Shown here one piece after another: positions 22,781 through 34,366 of a DNA stretch of 64,000 nt. The DNA is taken from contig BDDC01000097.1 of the NCBI GenBank assembly GCA_001662425.1, positions 26,352-90,351 of the forward strand. The letters are read 5' to 3'. The notes under the pieces are model-generated. The model saw only the letters and a list, made by a program, of their open reading frames with translations, was not told the origin of the DNA and did not search any database. This stretch comes from Chlamydomonas sphaeroides. Lineage: Eukaryota > Chlorophyta > Chlorophyceae > Chlamydomonadales > Chlamydomonadaceae. Position numbers and translations under genes: made by a program. Each line of letters opens with the position of its first letter. Positions within the stretch are counted from its first letter, which is position 1.

Positions 22781-25152
22781 TTACGCAGTCACGGCGCTGA
22801 AGCGCGGCGAGTTGCCGTACATGTACTCCTCGAAGCGGCGCACCTCGCCGATGCTGCCGAAGCAGATCTGCGTGCGCTGGTCGCACACCAGGATGGGGAT
22901 GTCCAGGGCGGACACGCACTGGCCGTCGCAGCTGCTGGCGCCACCGGCGTTCTCCACCATCAGGGCCAGGGGCGCAACCTGGGGTGGGAGCACCAACGAT
23001 TGGGGACCAGTCAGAACCAGCCCCGTGGTACGATTTGATACCCACACGGCTGCGTCAGGACTGAACAGCCCAGAGGACGGATGTTCCGACCGCGTTAAGC
23101 AGTGCTAGTTGCATCGCTCCCCAAAATGCCGGAGCCTCGGTGCACCAAGCAGCAGCCCACCTCGAACAGGATGCGGAGCTTGGCCTTGGTGGTGGGCGAG
23201 GTCACGTTGGTGAACACACCCTTCTCCTTGACGATGATCTGGAACACGTCCGGCACCATGCCGCCCGTGTAGCGCAGAGTGTACTTCTCGCCCAGGTAGA
23301 AGTTAATCAGGCGCTCGTAGGCGGGGTTGTCGAAGGTGGCGCGCAGGTTGCCGGGGGCGAACATCTTGCCCTCACCTAGGCAGGGGCAAAGACCGAGGCC
23401 GACAAAAAGACGCGCGTCAAGCAGGGATCCTGGCGATCATCCGTGGGTCACGCTCCCAACGGGCGCTATGGATTTTGCCCCCGGCAGCCATATCCGCTGC
23501 CACACGCCCCGCAGATGCTCTTCGCAATTTTACACGTCCCATGCCCTCGCTGCCGCCTTCCGCCTCACCGATGTTGGTGGTCTCCTTAACGTGCATCCAC
23601 TTGCCGTCGTCCATGAGCAGGAACTCGTGGGTGCCGGGGAAGCCCTTGATGGCCATGCAGAACACGGTGCGGGGGCCGTAGATGCCCATGCCAGCGGCGC
23701 ACTAAGGGACGAGGGGGAGGGGGAGGCAGGGGCGCGGAGGTGAGGATCGGGGCGGTGCGAGGAGGTTAGGCAGCTAGGGGTGCTGGGGCAGCGCAGGAGG
23801 CGGGAGTGGCGGCGCTGCGGCGCTTGACTCGGTGCCGGAACAGGGTAACAAGGCAAAGGCGCAGGAGAAAGCGAGGATGCTGTGGTGCAGGGCTTCTGCG
23901 ACGTCGGGCGCCTTGCGAGGCCGGGGGCCCATGCGCTCAAGTCCTTGTCGCCTGGACCGCCGATGGTGGCTGTGCACTGGGCGGCTTGGGTCCATCCGTT
24001 GGAAGTCTGCTTCCGCTGACTTGGGCCATGGGCCCACACGCCAGAAGCGCCTTTCGCTGGGCCTGTGCTCCCTGCTGGTCGCCCGCCTTCAAAAACTAGG
24101 TACTCCCCGTTACCCAGCTGCCCTGCAGCGTCTCTGCGATGTGCACAGTCGCGGTACGTGTCTCTCTGGGTGTGAGCCCACCTGGTCGCGGCCGGTGATG
24201 TTGGTCAGCTTGTCGCCGGGCCACACGCCGAAGATGGTGCCGACCGAGAAGTTGGTGTCGACGATCGACGAGCCGTCGAGGGGGTCGAAGGCCACGCAGA
24301 AGCCCTCCCCACCCATGTCAACGGGCTCGGGGACCTCCTCGGAGCAGGCCAGCTTGCACACGTGCTGCGCGGGGTGGAGGGAGCAGGAGAGAGCCGGAGG
24401 GGTGAGGGCACGGTTTGGGAAGGGCCGGGTGTAACGCCCTTGCTAAGCGGATGCAGACTGCCCTAGCTGTTTTGGTGCGGAGCGGGACAGACTGCGACTC
24501 ACCGAGTACTTCAGGGCCTCGAACAGCAGCTTGTCGGCCACCATGTCGACGGCCAGCTGCTCGTCACCGAAGCTGTTGACGCAGGCAGTGCCGGCGCACG
24601 ACGCGGTGCGGACCTGCGCAAAACCCAGGTCGTCAATGAACCATACTGACGGGGCGCAAAGCCAAGAGGGTTGTTGCGGGCAGATGCGATCGCACCTTGT
24701 GGCCGATGGTGCGCGTGGCCTCAGCCATGCTCATCATCAGCTGGCGGAGCTTCGGGTCGGGGGTGGCCTCGACCAGGAACTCAGCCAGGCTGTCGCCGAG
24801 CTGCAAGGCGGGAAACAAGATAAGCTTGCATCGCGACATGTGCAGCAGTCACCGCGCGACTTGCCTTGGCCTGGGTCATGACGGCCGAGCGGCGCGACAT
24901 CACGCGAGCCGAGCGCGACGAGCGCTTGACGCTGGCGGACACGGCCGCGCCCTTGAAGGCGGAGGCGTTCGCCGAGGCGACGACGACCGGGGCGGTCGAC
25001 GCGCGGCCCACCTGCGCGGCGAGGACAAAACGTAAGATGCAGCTAGAGCTGGGTCGGGCGGCGCTTGCAGCGCGCACCTTGGGCGCGACAACGGCGCGGC
25101 GCTCGGTGGCGACGGCACCGGTAACCTTCTGGCGCATCATAGTGGCGGCCAT
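22781..25152 (-). CDS. SEBP1: Sedoheptulose-1,7-bisphosphatase, chloroplast
   Basis: Calvin-cycle enzyme that removes the C1 phosphate of sedoheptulose-1,7-bisphosphate in the chloroplast stroma. Eight exons on the minus strand: 25152-25078, 25011-24865, 24800-24696, 24613-24503, 24364-24182, 23701-23569, 23375-23161, 22978-22781, giving 388 residues, close to the 389 I recall for Chlamydomonas. The first ~70 residues are an Ala/Ser/Arg-rich transit peptide. The metal/substrate motif DPLDGSS is at residues 173-179. The redox pair CAGTAC at Cys115 and Cys120, reduced by thioredoxin in SBPases, is intact and separates it from FBPase. GGMVPDVFQIIVKEKG and FEEYMYG match the family C-terminal half. 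The second intron appears to use a GC donor (AAG/GCAAGT at 24864). Expression is presumably driven by the TATA box 59 bases upstream. Confidence 0.97.
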
Positions 25153-25811
25153 CTCTGCTGATGTTAGCAAATGTATGACCAAAAGCAAATGCGTTGTCGG
25201 AGTGGCCGAGTATATAGGTCGCTCGTCTAATCCACTTGCATGGACGGCTCGCAGTGGCTCGCCAGAGCCCCAGTAAGCTATGAGCCGCTCGTGCTGCTTT
25301 CAAAAGAAGACCAAGATACCCTGCAAAATATGCGCCTTCGCTGTTGCTGTTCGGCACCGACTGCAAGCTTGCCCATGGGTCGGTCGTTGGGCGCGCAGCA
25401 GAACTAACCCTCGCCTGCAGTAGCCGTGTTCAAGACCACGCATCTATATGTGTTACACAACTGCGTATGTGGGCTGCGCCTCGAGCCTGGCGCTCGGCCA
25501 TGCGTGCTGCACATGTTGTTGCGTCGTGTCCGCGGACGGGCCTTCACACGCCCGGCGTCCACGTGAGTAGTCGTTTGATGTGGCAGTCGGCGGGCAGCAA
25601 GGTGGGGCCCCGACGTCGGGCGACGCTCCGGGGATTTGGCAGGGGCGTCGAGCGGGGGGCCGGCGTGCGCGTGCAAGGAGGCGGCCCTGGTGCGTCATTG
25701 GCCGCTTTGCGAGCCACGAAGTCCGCACCTGCGCACACCAGCGCATTCCCACAACACACTCCATACTTCAAAAAAGCATCTCCGAACGCATTCGCAACCC
25801 GACGCCGCTGC
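25153..25811. other. Divergent upstream region of SBPase and PP2C genes
   Basis: About 660 bases between the two divergent start codons. It contains the SBPase TATA box. The frame of the PP2C first exon is open back to 25344, but that upstream stretch is not convincing as coding sequence and is treated as untranslated. Confidence 0.5.
25210..25217 (-). promoter_or_regulatory. TATA box of the SBPase promoter
   Basis: CTATATAC on the minus strand, 59 bases before the SBPase ATG. This leaves room for a start site about 30 bases downstream and a short 5' UTR. It stands out in a GC-rich background. Confidence 0.6.
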
Positions 25812-28800
25812 ATGCTCGCCGCGCTGCGCCGCGCCGTCTCGTGCCTCACTGCAACCGCGCGGCCGGCCTCGCCCTCGCCCGCGACCGCGGCTCCAGCGCC
25901 GCCGCGCGACCGCGGCGGCCGCAGCCCCCAACCCGGCACCGCCTCGTGCCAGGGCCCCGAGCCGGGCTCGCGCAGCCCCATGGCCGACCCGCCGCCCGCC
26001 TCCTCCATCAGCTCCTCGCGCGACCTGGACGCGCAGTTCGACCAGCTGCCGGCGGGCTCGGTGCTTGATGGGAGCCTCGAGGTGCGGATCGGGAGGCTGG
26101 GGTTGGGGAGGCAGGAGGTCGCTGGTGAGCCGGGGTGAGAGCGGTGCGGGTCGCGGTGAGTAAGCGGCTCCGGGGGGTGGGGGGCAGGGATGGGTGTGCC
26201 AGTGCTAGATATGGACCTCGCGATGCGTTTGAGGGAGCTGGAGCGGAGGCGGGGCGCCTCACGCGTAAGGGGGGAGTGGATCCGTCGCCGCGCGCCGTGC
26301 CGGTATGCTCGTTAAAAGCCTGGGAAGCTCAGCTTGGTGCTGGTTGGTGCGCTGGCGGCCTGGGGGAGGGGACAGGCAGCGGTGAACAAGCGGTGGCGCG
26401 GGTCTGGGGCAGCGAGGAGTTGGGGCGGATGTGGGCTCGGTGTTGGGGGAAGCAACAAGCAGCAGGGCGGGCGGTGGGGCGGTGGTCGGAAAGCCGCTGC
26501 TCTGAGGAGGAGGGCATGGCGGCAGGGGGGCGAAGCCTTGTGGGCCCCGGTGCCTGCAGCGCCGATGCCGTCGCTGCGCCCGCGCCCCGGCCGATGCAGT
26601 GTCCGTGCCCACCTGGCCCCCGCCTGCCGCAGGTCCGCAAGGAAAAGTATGTGCGGTCCATCAACATGCAGGGCGACATGGCTAAGTTCGCGCTGGTGCG
26701 GTGGGCACGTGCCGGCAGGGGCGGGCCGGGGCCAGCCAAGGTGGGGTGCGGTGGACTACTTGAGGATGGACCCAGGGGCGACACGGCTGGCGTGCGGCAG
26801 GGAGCTGCAGGCGCAGGAGCGGGTCGGAGGCCGTTGGCCGGAGGCAGCTCGCACTTGGCAGCACAGAGCTTCCCTGGAGCCATCATCCCCTGCCGCTGCG
26901 CCCCGCGCCGACCACCAGGTCATGTGCGAGGGCGAGGGCAACGGCATCAAGTGGGCGGTGGGCGAGACGCAGGGCCGCAGGCAGAACATGGTGCGGCCCG
27001 GGGCAGCTGGTGGATGGGGCCGGCTGGGGGGGGAAGTCTAGCCGCACCGGGCAGCGGCCTGGCGGCGTGAGGCTCCTGGGAGGTTGGGCTCTGGTGGCTA
27101 CTCCGCGCGCTCCGCTCCGCCGCCCTGCTCCCGCCTGACTGCGTCCCCCCGCTCCGCCGCATCCTACGCCCCGCCCCTGCTCCTTCTCTCACCCCTGCCG
27201 CCCTCCTGCCTCGCCAACCGCTTCTCACACCCCCCAACCCGCGCAGGAGGACGCCCACGTGGTGGCTACGGACATGGGCGACGGCACCGGCACGGCGCTG
27301 TTCGCCATCTTCGACGGCCACAGCGGACCCGAGGTGTCGCGCTACTGCGCACAGCACATTGTGCGTTGGGCGCTGGCGGGGTTGCGGTCGTTAGGACAGG
27401 ACAGCGCGCAGGCGGAGTCCTGGCCAGGAGTTCCGCAGTCCTCCTGGTCCTGGCCTGCGGCTGTCGGGGCGGTGGTGCAGAGCAGCGGCCAGCGAGCAGC
27501 GCCATTGCGACGGGAATGGGAGCCATGGGTGGTACACGCCGTCGACTAGTGTGGCCCTCTTCAAGGGGCTTGGGGCACCTCGCTAACAACACCCTGTGCT
27601 GCACCCCCCTCCCATCTCCTGCCCGCGCAGGCAGAGGCGGTGCAGGCGGCCCCGTCCTACGCTGCCGGCGACCTGCCTGCCGCCCTGCGCGAGGCCTTCC
27701 TGTCGCTGGACGAGGCTATGCGCAGCGAGGACACTCGGCCTGAGTTGGCGGAGCTGGCGGCGGCGGCGGCAGGCGGAGGCAAGGACACGTAAGCGGGGCG
27801 CGCGTGTTCTGGGACGCACTGCCCTTGCCCGTGCGGCGCTGCACGGCATCAAGCACATGGGCCCCCCACAGCTCCAGTTTGAAATTGCCTGACCATCGCG
27901 CCCGGACGTCGCCAATTTTCTGTGCTGCCCTCATGCCGCACTTCCTGCAGTGCCGTACACCTGTACGGCATGGTGGACCAGCACGGCAAATACACGGGCC
28001 CCAACGCGGGCAGCACGGCGGCGGTGGCGTTGCTGCGGGGCGACCGGCTGGCAGTGGCGCACGCGGGCGACAGCAGGTGGGCGGGGCCTTGCGAGGCCTG
28101 GCGCCTGAGGGCTGAGATCGTTGGCCGGCGGGCTCTGGGCGCTCGGGCGCCGGACGGGTGTTGGGACCACGGGGATGCCCTTGCCAAAAGGCCTCCTGGC
28201 CCATGCAATGCACGCCTGTTCCACGCAGGGTAGTGCTGTCCGAGGACGGGCAGGCGCAGGGCCTGACGGAGGACCACAAGCCCAACACGCCGCAGGAGCA
28301 GTGGCGCATCCAAAAAGCAGGTGCGGCGGCGCAGCCGTGTTGGCGGCTCCTCCTCCCAGCTTGACTTGTCCTTGTCCAACCCTCCCTCTCAAGGACCCGA
28401 CTTGCGGGCTGCCTCGGTGATGTCAGCCGTTGTGCGAGGACGTGTTTTCATGGCTCACATGCACGCATGTGGCGCCGCCGACAGCCCCTGTCCCCTTCCA
28501 TCCTTTGCCCATGACGCGGCATGCATTCACACGCCCCCGCCCACACTAGGAGCATCTCCTGCCTCACCCCTCCCCCTCCCCCGTGTCCACCCGTGCCCCA
28601 ACTCCGTATGTAGGCTGGTTCGTGCGCACCAACAAGAAGCCCGGCGCCGTCCCCCGCGTGGGCGGCAGCCTGGCCATGAGCCGAGCCATGGGCGACGTAC
28701 GGGTGAGGCCACTAGAACGGTGGCGCACCAATCAGGCCTCGGCTGCTGCTGCACCTGATAACCGCACGCAGCGCACCGCGCACCGCCTTGACGCTCCGCT

Positions 28801-29342
28801 GCCGACCCCCCACACCCGTCCACTGCCGCGCTCGTCTTCCCGCTCGCCCTGAGCCCCGCAGTTCAAGGACCCCTCGCTGCCGGTGGACGAGCAGGCCGTC
28901 ACGGCCGTGCCCGACACCACGCAGGTGGTGCTGGGCGAGCAGGAAGGAGGCGGAGGCGGCGGAGGAGGACAGGAGCACCCACGGCTGCTGGTGCTGGCGT
29001 GCGACGGGCTGTGGGACGTCATGAGTAGGCAGCAGGTGGGAGGCACGGGAGGAGGCGCCTGCGCGCCGACACCGGGCTGTTGGGTTGCGCATCATCGGAG
29101 GGGCCGCCAGCAGGCCCCTGACCTCCTGTCCTCACCCACTTGCTTGCACTCGTGGCCTCTGCCCGCTCACGCACCGCCACACACCCCAGGTGATCGCCTT
29201 CCTGGAGGCGCAGCTGGCGGGCCCCGCCGAAGGCAGCCTGCGCGCCGCCGTGTCAGCGCTGCTGCACGAGGCGCTGCGGCACGACACCGTCACCGCGCCC
29301 AGCACCGACAACGTCAGCGTGGTGGTGGCGCAGCTGCCGTAG
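25812..29342 (+). CDS. PP2C-family Ser/Thr protein phosphatase
   Basis: Metal-dependent protein phosphatase. Exons: 25812-26081, 26633-26695, 26919-26990, 27247-27360, 27631-27788, 27951-28076, 28229-28320, 28614-28702, 28862-29035, 29190-29342; 436 residues, or 380 if translation starts at the better-placed ATG at 25980. All PP2C motifs are present (436-residue numbering): QNMEDAHVV with the metal ligand Asp137, FDGHSG (157-162), NAGSTAAVALL, AHAGDSR, GSLAMSRAMGD, ACDGLWDVMS with Asp376, and the terminal DNVSVVV with Asp426. The protein ends just after the last motif, so no extra C-terminal domain exists. The extra 56 residues from the upstream ATG are Ala/Pro/Arg-rich and could be a targeting peptide. 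Gly-rich and Ala-rich insertions sit between motifs. Substrate and pathway cannot be inferred. The stop TAG is followed by a TGTAA at 29648. Confidence 0.92.
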
Positions 29343-30115
29343 TGGCGGCCCAAGGTGGCCCTGGGCCAGCTGGGGGTCCGAGGGGCTGGCAGGCGGCCTG
29401 GCAGCTACGCACCGGAGCGCGCGTGTGTTGTGGGCACGAAGGCATGGGGCGGCGCTGTGCCCACGGCGCCCCTGGGTTTGGGGCGTGAGGTGTGGGTGGG
29501 GTTGGGGCGGCTTGCCGGTGGCGTTGGCCTGCAAGTTGTGCAAGCAGCAGGAGGGAATGGACAGTGGTTCCGTGGTTGTTATGGCTGTTGCGTTCCTGGT
29601 TCTCGTTGATATCGCGAGGCAGGCCAGTAAGGCTATTGGCGATAGGCTGTAAACGCTGGAAACCCTGATGCGGCACCACGTCTGGGAACGCGGCTCCGCC
29701 GTCCGATTTGCGATTCAATGTCGACGGTCGCCAGCTCGCCGCGGCAGTAGCAGCGCCCAGAAGGTGCCTGTATTGTCCTTGGATGCCTCATGCGTCGGGG
29801 GTTACGCGCCGCGCTGCTGCTGCCCGCGACGATTGACGCAACAACCCCAGAGTACTTGTGCAGCTTGGTAGAATATACGTGGGTACGTATATGAGTATAG
29901 AAAGCAACGACGGGGTTGGCTGGCTGGTCAAGTTGGCTGCGGCATGAGGTCGGCCTCGGGCAATAGTGTCGTGAGGGCGACCTTGCCACGCCGCCGCTCG
30001 CCATAGCCCCGGGCCGCACCCCAACAAAACCAGTCGTGGCCCGGCACATACCAGAACCTCCCGTGTCGACTCAGGCCGTCGCTCGAGCGTCGGTGATTTC
30101 AGCTTGAGCACAGCC
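29343..30115. other. PP2C 3' UTR and upstream region of TCAIM-like gene
   Basis: No gene visible. After the TGTAA at 29648-29652 there is a less GC-rich stretch (about 29860-29910) with several TATA-like words, roughly 200 bases before the next ATG. Confidence 0.5.
29648..29652 (+). terminator. TGTAA poly(A) signal for the PP2C gene
   Basis: TGTAA about 305 bases after the PP2C stop codon, the first on this strand. Confidence 0.65.
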
Positions 30116-33100
30116 ATGAGCGCTCAGAACACTCTTTCGAATGACACTCGCCGCCTCATTAGGCAGATTATTAGGCAGGTCCACCCGGACCTGTTCGCGG
30201 CGAACCCCTACGAGCGGCAGTGCAACTCTGACTCGCTGCAGGTGCGCTGGCGCGGGTTTGAACGTCGCCCGATGCAAGCTACAGAGTCCAGGAGAATTGT
30301 GGGCTCCTGCTGAGCTCCCTGGCGTGTGCAGGTGCTCAACGCTTACGTCGATGACCTCGCGAAGGGGCTGAGCCCGCCCCCAGCGCGGCTCGAGTTCTAT
30401 GTGCGCGAGGCCGGTGCCCTTATGAAGAGGGAGGCCGAGCTGCCAGCAACAGGCAGCTTGGCCCCCCTCTTCTATGCCTTCGGGCTTATTACGGCCGAGG
30501 AGCTGCAAGCGTCGGACCCCTACGCGACCGTCCAGGACACCAACTTCCTGTCCTGGCTCCAAGAGACCGTGCACGAGGCCGTGCGGACCGCCGAGCAGCA
30601 CGAGCTGCTCAAATGGCGCATCCGCAAGTACAGGGACACGCTGCAGGAGAAGTTTTCGCTGGCGGCGGTGCAGGTGATTGCCGACACATGTTGCGCCGAA
30701 AGAACGCATCGCGCCACTGAACAGCTTCCTGCCGCACCAAGCCAGCGCCTGTGTTCCGTTGGCCTAAACGGGTTCGCCTGCTGTCGGGCGGGTGGGGGGT
30801 GAGCGCCAGCTGTCGGCCGGTGGGGGGTAGCGCCAGCGCGCGTGCCTCACCCCGTGGATACCTCGGCACGCCTCTACCCAGCACGGCACGACCTCATTGC
30901 CCGTGGACCTTGTCCCAACACGCCCTGCAACACGGCTTTGCGCCTGTGCAACCCGGTGCCCAGCCCAGCTGCCTGACCCTCCGGCCGTTCCTACCTGCCA
31001 CGCCTCAACCCAACTACCCTAGGTCGGCGCGGAGTACGCGGTCAGTCTCAGCGAGCAGGAGCGGCAGGTGGAGGCGCTCACGACTCTCGAGTACGGGCTC
31101 AGCAGCCTGTACCAGGACGGCATGGCGTTTGAGGGGCTGTCCATTCAGCTGTACCACCCCGACATGTGCCCCGTCGAGTCGTACGCGTACGTGGACGAGC
31201 GCGGCGAGTACCAGATGCAGACCAGCTACATGAAGAGCTACATTGCGGATGACGGGACCGTGCACCTGGTCGCGGACAGCAGCACGATCCGCGACCAGAT
31301 CAAAGCGCTGGATCTGGACCGCGCGCGCATGCTGGCGTTCGTGGCCGACTTCTGGCTGGGCCGCGTCAAGGAGCTCACGCCAGCGATCCAGGGGCTTCTG
31401 GGCGTCAAGGCCGTGTGGTGCGACACCAAAACCGAGCAGAACAGCCAGAAGTTTGTTATCTGGGCGGGCTACCTGCTGGAGAAGCGGTGAGCCAGCCGTG
31501 TAGCGCAGGGGCCTGGGGGCGGCAGGGGCGTGGAGAGGGTACGGCTTGCAGGCAGGGAGGGTAGGGGTCCGTTTGGTGAACCGTGGGTTTGCGGAGTATC
31601 TCGGCGCTGCGGCCTGGCCTCGAGGCGAGGGCCGGCGCCAGGATAGCAGCAGCGCAGCTGTGTAAGTGGAGCTCGGCCCTTCTGGGCCGCCGTGCTGGCT
31701 TGAGGCCATACGACGGCGGCCGGCAGCGGAGCGCCTACCGGTGCGCCGGCGAGGACAGCACCGTGCCTAAGTGGCAGCTGTGGCGGCAGCACGCGTCGTG
31801 GGTACTAGAGCCGTCGCGGTCCGGCCGGCCGACAGCATGTACTCGGCGGCCGGTGTCTAGTGGAGCGCGGCAGCGGCCATTGAGCCAGCGCGCCAGCTCG
31901 GATAGTCTACCTGCAGTATGTGGGTCAGGCGCCAGCAGCGAGGCCGGCGGCACGTAGGTGCTATGCCAGCAGGCCTCCAGGGCCAACGGCCCTCCGACTC
32001 TACATAGCACTCGCGTCGCTCCCTGCCTGACCTCGCCCTCCCCCGTTCGTCCTTCCCCCAGCGAGGACATCCGGCGCTGCTTGGGCGGGCGCTCCTTCGC
32101 CTTCTCGCTCATTGTGCATTCGGAGTCGGACGGGCCGCTGATCAACTTCCACGCCAGCAGCCCCATCCTCAACGTGCGGACTGACTGCCCACCGCAGCAC
32201 CTGATTGAGTTCCTCGTCTCGGAGACCGGCCTGGCCGCCAGCGAGGCGGCCACCGAGGTGCAGAGCAGCAGGTGCGGCACTATGGGTGCGGCGTCATGGC
32301 GCCGCCTCGGTAACTACGCGTTGGGGCGGCGTGATGCAGTTATCATGGGGCGGCGCGTGGGTGCAGAGCGCAACAAATCCCCTGGCGCATCATCACCGTA
32401 CGGTCGGGGTTACCTTGGACATTCTGTCAGTGCGGCACGGAGGCCTGGCAGTGCGTCCAGCACCCGAGGCATGCGTGGACGTGCGGGCTCACGTTCGTGC
32501 GGTCGAGGGGCTCTCCACCCTGAGACCCTGGCATGCACGCTGCTGGCTGACGGGCCGCGGTGACTGCTTGCTGGTGCGCAGGGAGCGCGAGGAGGCGCTG
32601 CTGGAGAAGGTGCGCAAGGCCTTCGGGCTCAAGTGCATCATCAAGATCTGCATGAACGACAAGGTGCTGGAGGGCGCACAGCGGCTGCTGGACCACTCGG
32701 ACCTCATCAAGACCACCGTCAACCTCAAGGGAGCGTCCATAGCGCTGGACGACTGCTACGAGGTGCGCGGCGCTGCAGGGAGCACACAGCATGCGTCGGG
32801 CGTTTTGAGGGCCACCCGTGCACTCCGGCAGACCCAAGCCGCGCGCAGCTGTAGACGCCCGCTTGTTATGTGGCCTCATAGCTTGACGGCTTCGCTCCCT
32901 TGCCGTGTCCGTTCCTGTGCAGCTGTGGGACTCGGGGTTCATCTCGGTGCCCTACAACTTCAAGATCCACGAGCTGCCCAACAAGATTAAGCTTCTGCAG
33001 GCGGGCCAGCGCCTGACGGATCAGTCGTCCAACGGCAATGGGGCAGGCGCTCCGTCCTCCTCGCCCAGCCTGGTGGCGCGCGCCCTGCCCGGCGTGCCGC

Positions 33101-33330
33101 ACAGCGCCGCGGGCTCGCTGTCGAGTGGCCGCTGCCCCCTGCAGTCCGCGGCCACGCCGCTGCGGAAAACGGGCGACGGCGAGCGGCAGCGGCTTGCGGG
33201 CCCGCTTGGGCGGCCGAAGCTGCGACCGACTGCGGCTGGGGCGGTGCGCATTGCGGCGTTCTTGTCAGGCAGCAGCAGCGGTTGGCGCGCCCGGGCTGGC
33301 GCGTCGGGGGCGGTGCGGGTCGCCGCATAG
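30116..33330 (+). CDS. TCAIM-like protein (DUF4460/DUF4461 type) with J-like N-terminus
   Basis: Six exons: 30116-30241, 30332-30673, 31023-31486, 32062-32271, 32582-32762, 32923-33330; 576 residues. The N-terminus (LIRQIIRQVHPDLF, HPD at residues 23-25, then SDSLQVLNAYVDDL) has the J-like layout of DUF4460 seen in animal T-cell activation inhibitor, mitochondrial (TCAIM). The middle exons carry a coiled-coil-like stretch (HELLKWRIRKYRDTLQEKF) and a globular part (MLAFVADFWLGRVKELTPAI) that would correspond to DUF4461. The last ~100 residues are Ser/Ala/Gly/Arg-rich and not conserved-looking. No obvious mitochondrial presequence is seen. The family assignment is from recalled pattern rather than a search. 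Animal TCAIM is mitochondrial; the role in algae is unknown. Confidence 0.65.
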
Positions 33331-33864
33331 GGCAGCGGCCGAGGGTATCATGCGATCAGGTTTGGCAATGCAGCGAGAGGTGTGCGCGGGGAGAGTGTGC
33401 GGTGTGCCTTGGTGCCCAGGTTATTTGCGTGTGTGAGTGTGTGCCGCTTTCGTCGTTCAATGGCTGCTGGTTGCGTCCGTCCTTGTACGATAAGGTCGTG
33501 TTGAGTGGCTGCACCGGTAATCGCAGCTTTGATGAGCGTGCATGCGTAACTGCCTTGCTATCCCCTGGTGGGCCGTGCCTAGCGTGTCGAGGTGCGAGTT
33601 TGGTGCTGCAGTGATAGTGCCCTGACTGCCCGGCCACGTGAGGTCGTGACGAGGCAACGACGGCTTGACGGTTGCGCGCCGGCCAGAGAGTGGCCGCTCT
33701 AGACAGCTCTGACTGGGTTTGTTTTGTTTGAGACGTACCGTAATGTGGCAGGGGCGACCCGCCCTGCATAGGTGTGAGTGCGTTATAAGCGCCTAGATAA
33801 TTTCGGGGCTGTGTTAGCGCCGTGTTTACGGGGACGGCTTACAGTGAAAGCGCGCTGGGCAACC

Positions 33865-33869
33865 TGTAA
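33865..33869 (+). terminator. TGTAA poly(A) signal, TCAIM-like gene
   Basis: TGTAA 535 bases beyond the TAG at 33328-33330. Confidence 0.6.
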
Positions 33870-33881
33870 GCGTTGTAGAGG

Positions 33882-33886
33882 TTACA
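33882..33886 (-). terminator. TGTAA poly(A) signal, dynein light chain gene
   Basis: TTACA on the plus strand, about 480 bases beyond the minus-strand stop at 34367. A second minus-strand TGTAA lies at 33839-33843. Confidence 0.55.
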
Positions 33887-34366
33887 CTGCTTTGGCCACG
33901 TAACCGTCCTCTTTCCGTCCAACACGGATAACCTCAAGAGCCTTCCGGCACACGCGGCCTGGGCCCACTGGCCGGCCACAATGCGCCCGCAGCCCCCCAA
34001 GAGTCCAAGACAGGTGCAGGGCGACCCTGCCAAAGCGCTAAACAGCGCTGCCGTCCATCCACATAAAAGCGCACGACGTGCGGTGTACGCCTGACTCAGT
34101 GCGCTCACCCACATATGCACCCACAGTTTCAATCTGAATCCGACTCCCCAGTGCGCCCTCTTCCCACCTAAATCCCAGCCCCCAAACCTGGCACTGCACC
34201 CAATCATCCCTGCTTCCATAGTCCGACCTCCCACACCTCACGGCAGCGCGTCCGCCTGATGGCAGTTATGCGCCAGCCGCGGCCTTGGCCAACGGCGCCT
34301 ATCTATGGACCTCGCCGCAGCGCCGCAGGCCGCACATCCGCCGCGGACGGGAGCCACGGAGCCCCG

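Larger units (their letters stand above)
33331..34366. other. Convergent 3' UTRs of TCAIM-like and dynein light chain genes
   Basis: No gene seen. The two transcription units converge here. A plus-strand TGTAA at 33865-33869 and a minus-strand TGTAA at 33882-33886 lie only 12 bases apart, so the transcripts probably end at or overlap this point. Confidence 0.6.

Noticed and set aside
22781..25152. Fructose-1,6-bisphosphatase instead of SBPase
   Set aside because: The CAGTAC redox pair, overall length and C-terminal half fit SBPase; the chloroplast FBPase regulatory loop is not seen.
30116..30241. True DnaJ co-chaperone because of the HPD motif
   Set aside because: Only a short J-like segment is present, without the full J-domain pattern, G/F region or zinc fingers.
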